In this document: piece after piece, positions 56,837-64,000 of the stretch
Layout: each line of letters begins with the position of its first letter
Numbering within the stretch: the stretch's first letter is position 1
Origin: Temnothorax longispinosus
Lineage: Eukaryota; Arthropoda; Insecta; Hymenoptera; Formicidae
Direction: 5' to 3'
DNA length: 64,000 bases
Assembly (NCBI RefSeq): GCF_030848805.1
Contig: NC_092362.1
Coordinates: 12,132,157-12,196,156, forward strand
Made by a program: the position numbers and the translations under genes
The notes under the pieces: generated by a model
Databases searched by the model: none
What the model was told of the DNA's origin: nothing
Seen by the model: only the letters and a program-made list of their open reading frames with translations

Positions 56837-57610
56837 CGAATATTCAAAACTATACTATAAACTATCATATACAATACTCGGGATTCAGTATTACACACGA
56901 ACTGGACGCGGGAAATTACCGTGGTCGGTAGTGCCGGTGCACGCGACGCGGTATACGAAATCTCGGGACTCGAGTCTTCGCCTCGAGGTGCGGTACGCAA
57001 GGGAGGGATAACGCAGCGCGGTATTTTACAGAACGGAGTTCGTTGCGGTATACAGGGCTACGATAAGGCGGAACGCGGTAGATTACATACGGAACGCGGC
57101 TACGAGTAGACGCTAATGGAACGCGGTATATTACATAGTGATCGATACATATATTTAATACATACAAGAAAGATATACGCTGATAACGGAACGCGGTATA
57201 TTACATACGGAACGCGGGACGTGACATACGGAGCGCGGTATATTACATACGGAACGCGGGACGTGACATACGGAGCGCGGTATATTACACGCGGGACGCG
57301 GCTACAGCTATCAGAACGCTGTATGCGATGCACGGGTAAGCAAGCGCGGTAGGTTGTACCAGAGGATGGCAGAATCGCGGGATCACGGTTGTGAGAACTC
57401 TCGCGGCGAGGCCGAGCACGCTCGACCCCGCGGTACCGTGATCGTCGGGGCAATCAGAGAGTTCGGGAACACTCTGAGAACCCTCAGTCGAGAACCAGAA
57501 CTCTGGACCTCGTTGTACGTGTTGCCCTAGGATTCGGAAGGTATCGGGAGGTAGCTTCGTCAGGAGAGCCGAGATGAAGACGAAGTGTCTTCCTCGTCGA
57601 GCGCGCCGGC

Positions 57611-57618
57611 TTTTTATA
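57611..57618 (-). promoter_or_regulatory. TATA box of the solo LTR
   Basis: The minus strand reads TATAAAAA in a strongly GC-rich setting, about 300 bp inside the LTR. This is the expected place for an LTR promoter at the U3/R transition. Confidence 0.6.
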
Positions 57619-57919
57619 CCGCGCGTCGCGGTGAGCGTGGCAGGAGGGAGGCCGATCGTCAGGCGACGGTGCGGTGGTGGGAGCGGCGCGATCCCGCGTG
57701 CTCGCTTCGGCGGGGATCGGCTCGCTTCGGCGCTCGTCGGCGTCGTGCGGGAGGGCACCGGTGCGGCGGATTTCCCGCGCACACGGTGCGTTTCAAGTAC
57801 TTAAAAAGATGTGGGCGCACCGCGCCCTGTGCTCGCCCGACGGGGAATCGGTCGGGCGGCTCCCGGAGGGTGGTAGCCGGGGACGATGCTTTGTCATAAG
57901 GGGTGCATCGTTACAAAAT

Positions 57920-58487
57920 TATTAGTATAGAATTAAGGTTACATCTTACTGATCGCTACGATTTATTTTGCAAAGTACTTATTCTAAGGGAATTAGGATC
58001 CTCCACCGTGCTCATTAAATATAATCATACGTTAATTATATGAATTTTATTATTCTATTTCAAACCCTTCACCATGTACATATAATAAGTATTAGTATGG
58101 TTAATGTTTTCTGATAGTTTAGTATTATAATAAGGTCGCTCGTTAATGTTTATTACGATCGCAAAATAGAGGTTACTCTTTTATTATTCGAAGTAGTCCT
58201 AGCACTAATACAAATGTTCTTAATAATAGGACAGTTCCCTCTAAACAGTACACTGTAAGAAAACCGATTGGTAATTTTATAAAGCTGAATATATATATAA
58301 CGCAAGATATTCGATAAGCATATTTAAATGTATAATATGTATATTATTTGTGTAAATAGAAAATAATGGCATTATAGCTTCGCACAAACGTATTTTATAA
58401 GTATGTATCGTGTATCGTTTAACGCGTCCCACGAGGGATAACCGCCTCGCATAGAATCTGATAAATCAAGTGTTCGGTACAAATCTA
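57920..58487. other. No gene seen
   Basis: AT-rich sequence. Traces of the retroviral remnant described next may extend here, but no frame is convincing. Confidence 0.35.
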
Positions 58488-58740
58488 TTATTGTGGTGCG
58501 GCACTCATGACACCGGCCGCAATGTAAAGTCGTATTTCTCCGACGGCCTCGAAAAATATTCCAGGATTATCTTTTAAACCAGTAATTGTGTATTCTTTTT
58601 CCTTCATCCCTGATCTGCAATTCGAGCAGGTTTAATTCGGTCTATATGTACGATTTTAGTTTTATTTGGTGGAATTAATATTTTACAGCTCGTGTAGATG
58701 ATGCCATTGCCAGGTACTCGTGGCTCGTCTGAGTCGCTGG
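58488..58740 (-). pseudogene. Ends of Gypsy/errantivirus-type pol and env genes
   Basis: One minus-strand frame (58738-58604) ends with NKTKIVHIDRIKPARI and a TGA. This resembles the C-terminus of Gypsy-type integrase, where an IHxDRIKP segment is common. An ATG overlapping that stop (58607-58605) opens a 39-codon frame with ITGLKDNPGIFFEAVGEIRL, which resembles the start of insect errantivirus env proteins as I recall them. It stops at about 58488. Overlap of pol stop and env start fits that arrangement. Both are short fragments, so the identification is tentative. Confidence 0.4.
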
Positions 58741-59145
58741 GATGTTGGCATAACGGGGCGGAGGTCTGGAAACGTCAGGCAGTCTGATGGTTCCTGTTAT
58801 CTCGCTGCCCAGGCTGATGTCATCGACGGGAGACTCTCGATTGATCTCGTCGAGCACCTCGTCAATCAGGTTCTCCATTCCTGGGGTCAGCGCTGCTTCG
58901 ACGGATGCTACTGACATTCGCGGCACTTCGTAGATGGTGTTCGCCGGTGTCGGCGGACGCTGAGGTCGGGCGAAGACCTCGGGATCAGTTGGGCCGGGCC
59001 AGTCACGGTCCATGTTGGGATGGACGTCGACGCCAGGAGATCTGGTGTCGCGCTCCGGTGGTCCTCGCTGCGTTGGAATTGGCGATCGTCGATACGACTG
59101 CGCTGCGCTTAGGTCCATCGGTAGATTTTCGTCGATTCCAGGCAT
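58675..59145 (-). other. Open frame of unknown function next to the pol/env remnant
   Basis: From an ATG at about 59145 this minus-strand frame is open for 157 codons (beginning MPGIDENLPMDLSAAQSY). It is proline-rich in the first half and acidic in the middle (ENLIDEVLDEINRESPVDDI). It overlaps the pol-like frame in a different phase and stops at 58675. No domain was recognised. It could be part of a retroelement polyprotein, and its upstream side is cut by the assembly gap. Confidence 0.3.
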
Positions 59146-59349
59146 GGTCAAAATAATCCGGCGGAGTCGTCCCAGTATCCTATGCCAACATTTATAATTG
59201 TTGCTATGATTATAGCTGCTCCTTCTCATCCTGTAAAGTGAGCACAAACCAAAGACTAAATTTTGGTACGGAGTCGTGTGGTTTGGTCACTTACGAATTA
59301 TTGCTGTGCCTTTTCAATTCGTCCGTGCGTTTCTGCTTCATGTACTTCT

Positions 59350-59849
59350 NNNNNNNNNNNNNNNNNNNNNNNNNNNNNNNNNNNNNNNNNNNNNNNNNNN
59401 NNNNNNNNNNNNNNNNNNNNNNNNNNNNNNNNNNNNNNNNNNNNNNNNNNNNNNNNNNNNNNNNNNNNNNNNNNNNNNNNNNNNNNNNNNNNNNNNNNNN
59501 NNNNNNNNNNNNNNNNNNNNNNNNNNNNNNNNNNNNNNNNNNNNNNNNNNNNNNNNNNNNNNNNNNNNNNNNNNNNNNNNNNNNNNNNNNNNNNNNNNNN
59601 NNNNNNNNNNNNNNNNNNNNNNNNNNNNNNNNNNNNNNNNNNNNNNNNNNNNNNNNNNNNNNNNNNNNNNNNNNNNNNNNNNNNNNNNNNNNNNNNNNNN
59701 NNNNNNNNNNNNNNNNNNNNNNNNNNNNNNNNNNNNNNNNNNNNNNNNNNNNNNNNNNNNNNNNNNNNNNNNNNNNNNNNNNNNNNNNNNNNNNNNNNNN
59801 NNNNNNNNNNNNNNNNNNNNNNNNNNNNNNNNNNNNNNNNNNNNNNNNN
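59350..59849. other. Assembly gap (500 N)
   Basis: Exactly 500 N. It separates gag sequence on the right from pol/env-like sequence on the left, so missing pol could lie here. Confidence 0.99.
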
Positions 59850-61300
59850 AAAATTTCCCTCTTTCTCCCAAATCTCCCGAAACTTTCCCCTTGTATGGCC
59901 TTAAAGGGATCCTATAGTGGCGGTAGTTACTGACATTTTTTCATTTTAAGAAGTCTTTGAATTGGCTTTACAGAATTGCAAGTTTTTAGTCTAGAATTAA
60001 AGTATGCACAAAAATCTACATCGCGTTATACGATTTCATATCGGGAACGAAAAAAAATTAAAAATTTTACTAATTTGGGCACATACAACTGTCATCTGAC
60101 GACAATAACAAAATTACTGCAGTTTATATATATATAATGACACCAAGGCGACGTAGGGACAACATGTAGGAACAATATCGTGTAAATAAAACTAAGATTC
60201 AACGTCTAGAAAAAAAGATTCTGTAAAATGAAGTTTTATTAAGCAAAAGCACATTCAGGTTGATAGGATAAGCAGTATTGCGTGTAGCGAGAGATGGCGC
60301 AGCAATCGAACAAAGACAGATGCCTCTCGTTAGACAAGGACAGATATAGATATATAACATAGAAAACAGGATTAGAAATGTTGACATTACCGACGTCGAG
60401 GAAGTTCGGCCTTCGCTATAGGATCCCCTTAACGGCCTTTGCTCTCTCTACCGCTAATTTCAAAGAGGTAACTCCCTCCAACTGAAGAGTCCTCTTCACG
60501 AAACCGTCCGTTATGGCAGAGATAAATTGCGAGCACGCAATCTTGTCCCGAACAGCGTAAGGGCACTCGGGATAAGCCAACCGGGCAAGTCTTTCCAACT
60601 CGGAGCCGAGAGACGCAAAGTCCTCCCCGAATTTCTGTCTCCGATTCGTGAAGAGGGAGTAATAATTTTGGGAGAGGTGCCCCTCCCCGAAACGCAATTC
60701 AAGCTTCGATTTTAGCTCGGCGTATTCGAGATTTTCTACGTTTTCGACAGAGTCCAGAATCGAACACGCTTTTCCCCTCAAACAGGAAGCCAATGCGATG
60801 GTCCTTGACGCGTCGCTCCACTGATTTGCGCGAGCGATAATTTCGAACTGAGAGAAAAATTCCCGCAACGGGACCGATCCGTCATAAACGTCGGGCTTGA
60901 GCTTAAATCCGAGCTCCGCGCGCATGTCATTTACACCCGCAAACGCGCCCCGCGCTTCCGTATTCTCTCGCGCGTCGCACACTCCCGAATTCGCGGCATA
61001 AGCCGTGGGGTCCGCGCGCACATCACTCGCCTCCGACAGCGCGAAACGCGTCCCCGTATCCCCGGACGCTCTATTATTGGAGGGACTTAGCTGTGTTTGT
61101 GCGGAGTTCATCCCTCGGAGAAGACGGGGCTCTTCCTCCTGCCGGCGGAACGTCTCGGCGTATTCTCTCTCTCTCTACGCCTGTTCCTCGCGCATGTCGC
61201 GGATCTCGCGAATCACCGCCTGGAGGATTACCACCTCCGTCGTCATCTCCGCGGCGTCCGACTGTGGAGTCGCTACCCGGAGTCGTTTCCTTGCGGCCAT
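59850..61300 (-). pseudogene. Gypsy-type gag, with one stop codon and a MITE insertion
   Basis: The minus-strand frame starts at 61300 (MAARKRLRVATPQSD). It reads through one TAG near 61178 and continues to 60429. The central part is gag-like: LKPDVYDGSVPLREFFSQFE, WSDASRTIALASCLRGKA and LSQNYYSLFTNRRQKFGEDF, a retrotransposon-type capsid. The first 60 residues form a charged helix. At 60432 the frame meets the TTAA MITE. In phase beyond it, 59900-59850 continues with a basic, Gly/Arg-rich stretch before the gap. Gag would form the particle shell. PBS and LTR lie just upstream in the expected order. Confidence 0.8.
59905..60428. mobile_element. TTAA-flanked MITE (piggyBac-like) inside gag
   Basis: The left end AGGGATCCTATAG and the right end (inverse) GGGGATCCTATAG differ only at the first base. 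TTAA precedes (59901-59904) and follows (60429-60432). The 524-bp interior has no ORF. It interrupts the minus-strand gag frame, which resumes in phase on the other side. Confidence 0.82.
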
Positions 61301-61373
61301 GAGGAAATTTCTGATCGTCTAATCGTAGCTCGTGTCGCTCGTCTAATCCTCGCTCGTCCGATCGATCCGTTCG

Positions 61374-61391
61374 ATCCCGGACGAGCCCCCA
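61374..61391 (-). promoter_or_regulatory. Primer-binding site matching tRNA-Pro
   Basis: The minus strand reads TGGGGGCTCGTCCGGGAT, starting three bases inside the LTR edge. As I recall it, this is the 18-nt complement of the tRNA-Pro 3' end that many retroviruses use. The position next to the LTR and before gag fits reverse-transcription priming. Confidence 0.8.
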
Positions 61392-61394
61392 AAA

Positions 61395-61663
61395 TGTTGC
61401 ACTCCGGCGGCTTTCGCACGCTCTCTAGGCACTCCCGCACTCGGTCGCGCGTTCACTCGCGATCCGCGGAATAAGGGAACACAGGTTTAAGGAACAAAGG
61501 ATTATTGCGTATGTTACAATCACAGAACGAGAACCGAAACGTCCGCTCGAGTTTCAGTCCTAAGGAAATCTGACAACCGGGCTGTATCAACAACGCCCGT
61601 TGCTAAAGACGCTCCGCGGTGGAAAATACCAAGCGAAGCTGCGAACTCAACGCGAATGCAACA
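61395..61663 (-). repeat. 5' LTR of the Gypsy-type element (269 bp)
   Basis: The plus strand begins TGTTGCACTCCGG and ends CGAATGCAACA, giving inverted TGTTGCA/TGCAACA tips. The following PBS and gag on the minus strand identify it as the 5' LTR. Its mate was not found within the window. The solo LTR at 56167-56466 has similar tips but a different body. Confidence 0.85.
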
Positions 61664-61689
61664 ATATATAAAGAAAATACAAATAATAT

Positions 61690-64000
61690 AAATGAGACGT
61701 GTTACTACAGTATCTTAGCGCTTACGACTGAAAAAAAAGCCATGACTGAAAGATTATTTACAAAAGCCGTAGAATAAAAGATAGTTTACAAAAGCCGTAG
61801 AATAAAGATAGTTTACGCTATAATCCAAAGATACGCTCACAATCAGATCAGCTGGCAGAAGTATCATGCACCTATAAAGATGAAACTTGCGAGAACAGGA
61901 ATTCGTACAGTTTGGCCTTGAAAGAGCCGATACACGTCGCATTGCGAATGTCAGAAGGGAGAGAGTTCCACAGCTCAGCAGCGGAGAAACAAAAAGGTCG
62001 CTTATAGAATTCAGTACGGCAGAGCGGAAGGTTTAGAGCATCAGTCGGAGCTCTAGTATGGCGCTGCACGCTTTCATGCCTAAATGAAAAATTGCTGTAG
62101 ATAACTTGCGGTTTTTTCTTCTTAAGTACCGAGAATGTCAAGTTTCCCACAAAATACGACCGCCTAAGATCGATCCTGAGCCAGCCTAATCTGACAAGGT
62201 ACGGGGTGATATGTTCGTCGCGCTTTAAGTTGAAGATGAAGCGGACCCTTCTGTTCAGAGCTCTCTGCAGCGCAGGTTATGCTGCCCTGTGATATTAGTG
62301 AGACCCGTACAACAGTAGTCAAACTGAGGAAGCATCAAGGCAGAGACAAGCTTCACTCGAAGAGGGACAGGATGGAGTTGCCTATAGAGTTTAAGCTGAT
62401 AGAGAGCAGTATTTACTTTGAAGATCGTTTTAGTCACCTGTTTTTCCCATGAGAGAGCGCTATTAATTGTGACAAGTACTCCACCAAATCCGAGAAAGAA
62501 ATCGCGGATTTCCCGACACCTGAGGCGCAGAGTCAAGATCGACGCTTCTAACAAAACGAAGTGTTCCCAAGATCATTGCTTTTGTCTTCCCAGGGTTAAT
62601 CATAAGCTTGTTGTCGGTTGCCCACTGCACAATCCTCTCAATATCCTTATTAATCCTTCTGATAGCGTCCAAGAGAAACTCAGGCTCCGCATGCAGATAA
62701 ATCATAAGGTCGTCCGCATAAAAATTATACTTGCAGTGGTGTAGCACATTTCCGAAATCCACCAGGTAGAGGAGAAAAAGGATCGGTCCAAGAACAGAAC
62801 CCTGAGGCACTCCTTTTCGAACAGTTCTCTCAGTCGACGGCTTCCCAGTGGACGGATCACGCACCGCCTGTTTTCTATTAGTTAAGTAGGAGCAAAACCA
62901 ATGCAAAGTGAAACAAGCAAAGCCCAGATTCATGGCCTTGCCAATCAAGGTGTCATGGCAGACATTGTCAAAGGCCTTAGAAAAGTCGAAAAACACGGCT
63001 ATCGTTATCTTTCTCCCATCCGCAGCCAGTCTGACCTCGTCCAAGACCCTTATGAGCGCCGTTTGTGTTGAAAAGTCTTTTCTATAGGCAGACTGAAAAG
63101 GATCAAGAAGGTTGTGTTCCTCCAAGTATTTCATGATCTGATTCGCCGCAATGCGCTCGAGGACCTTGGAGGTGGCACACAAGATAGAGATCGGCCTAAA
63201 ATCATTTAACACAGCTGGACATCTCACCTTAAGGACGGGACAGATAATAGCAGACTTCCAGACCTCAGAAAAAACCCCGTAGGTGAAGCAAAAATTGAAA
63301 ATGTGTGTCAAAGCTGGAAGGATGCTCGGGAGCGCTCTAACCACCAGGCTCAGAGGGAGACCATCCATTCCCACTGCATCAGACTTACACTTGCTGATGG
63401 TCCGAACAATATCCAAGGGCTCAATGTTGCTCCAATAGAATTTAGAGTCGTCATACGTTGTTTCGCCTAAGTAAATGACCGGGCCACAGTCCGTGTCTGT
63501 CGTCCCGCTGCACGTGAAGTGGTCAACAAGATCCTCGCTGGTAAAATCGAGATTCTTCGTTCTTGCTTTGGATTTGAGAAGACCATATTTTCTTAGTTTT
63601 CGCCAGATCTCATTAGGCTCACTTAAATCCTGAAACTCCTTATGAAAGAACTCCGACTTAGCCCTCCGTACCTCAATCTGCACCGAGTTTCTTAGGCGTC
63701 TAAAGGTGAGGTAGTTAGCGTCCGTTCTACACCTCATCCAGACTCGTCTGGCTCTATTCCTCTCCCTCATCCGGGATTTAATATCCTCCGTGAGCCACGG
63801 TGCTGGCAGGTTCCTGGGCTGCAAGACTCGGAAGGGAGCGTGCCTGTCGTAGCAGGTCAAGAGAAGATTGTTGAAGGTATCCACTTTAGCGTCAACGCTT
63901 GTTGCAGAGTACAGCCCAGATCAATTCAGAGACCCAAGTTTGTTAAGGAAATCCTCTAGATTGAAAGTTCGAAAATCCCGAACACGGATGGTGCGCTTAG
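61690..64000 (-). pseudogene. Jockey/CR1-type LINE ORF2, nearly intact, entering from the right
   Basis: The minus-strand frame 63884-62463 continues upstream to the window edge except for one TGA near 63917. It carries the linker (PWLTEDIKSRMRERNRARRV) and the RT domain. RT landmarks are MDGLPLSLVV, LNDFRPISILCATSKVLERI, FFDFSKAFDNVCHDTL, GVPQGSVLGPILFLLYLVDF and YADDLMIYL (near 62690). After a shift near 62500 it continues as LSWEKQVTKTIFKVNTALYQ and LPQFDYC (62554-62255). A further shift leads to 62150-61872, ending FSAAELWNSLPSDIRNAT and FKAKLYEFLF. The 3' tail (61740-61830) repeats 'ttacaaaagccgtagaataa' twice. The endonuclease should lie beyond 64000. Clade within Jockey/CR1/L2 was not settled. 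Confidence 0.88.

Larger units (their letters stand above)
56732..57915 (-). mobile_element. Solo LTR (1184 bp) with AAAT target duplication
   Basis: The tips are TGTAACG at 56732 and CGTTACA at 57915, with AAAT on both sides (56728-56731 and 57916-57919). The signal order sets minus orientation. A TATA box lies at 57611-57618 and AATAAA at 56831-56836, both on the minus strand. The region 56940-57300 consists of degenerate repeats of 'cggaacgcggtatattacat', giving spurious frames on both strands. No polypurine tract abuts the right edge, which supports a solo LTR. Confidence 0.82.

Noticed and set aside
56725..57925. Several GC-rich frames on both strands
   Set aside because: They lie inside the solo LTR and follow its repeats and base composition.
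61005..61474. Plus-strand frames opposite gag
   Set aside because: They are antisense shadows of gag, the primer site and the LTR.

Overview
The window looks like a transposon-rich stretch of an insect chromosome, most likely a hymenopteran and probably an ant. That placement rests on recollection of the element families, not on a search. The evidence for a eukaryote is direct: three multi-exon genes have GT/AG introns whose phases can be followed. All other coding sequence belongs to mobile elements. No tRNA, rRNA, bacterial-type operon or CRISPR array was seen. Two 500-N gaps (25747-26246 and 59350-59849) have the placeholder size and probably unknown true length.

Layout. 1-9.8 kb: two copies of an LTR-type repeat (ends at 2610 and 9785), copy A carrying a TTAA-flanked piggyBac-like MITE and joined to a decayed minus-strand LINE (2611-about 6960). 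9.8-13.4 kb: inverted repeats, a LINE tail, tandem hairpins and nested MITEs. 13.7-18.4 kb: an eight-exon gene with a C2H2-like finger, later frameshifted and truncated. 18.8-26.2 kb: a 296-bp inverted repeat, a GC-rich block, then a 5.3-kb satellite built of alternating 160- and 136-bp units running into a gap. 27.3-30.9 kb: a five-exon P-element transposase with a THAP domain and one frameshift. 31.8-32.3 kb: a short Helitron with textbook ends. 32.4-33.3 kb: an unrecognised four-exon gene.

35220-39117 is the best-preserved unit. It is a PIF/Harbinger transposon with identical 92-bp terminal inverted repeats, a TAA target duplication, an intact two-exon DDE transposase and an intact six-exon accessory gene (zinc-binding motif, MADF, BESS). 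The two genes converge, and the accessory protein presumably supplies DNA binding for the transposase.

39-50 kb: exon-like and GC-rich tandem arrays, an RTE-like LINE, a decayed gene of a PolB-associated (Maverick-like) family, a tandem duplication carrying a MITE, and several palindromic MITEs. 50.5-52.8 kb: a Penelope-like element with GIY-YIG domain and a hammerhead-like tail. 53.6-55.6 kb: a foldback element with about 420-bp arms. 56-58 kb: two solo LTRs with 4-bp target duplications. 58.5-61.7 kb: Gypsy/errantivirus-type remnants, with pol and env ends, then gag, a primer-binding site matching tRNA-Pro and an LTR; gag is split by a second TTAA MITE. 61.7-64 kb: a nearly intact minus-strand Jockey/CR1-type LINE that leaves the window.

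A recurring theme is palindromic MITEs of several families, many carrying a CCAATCA-type core that also lies inside the intact Harbinger inverted repeats.
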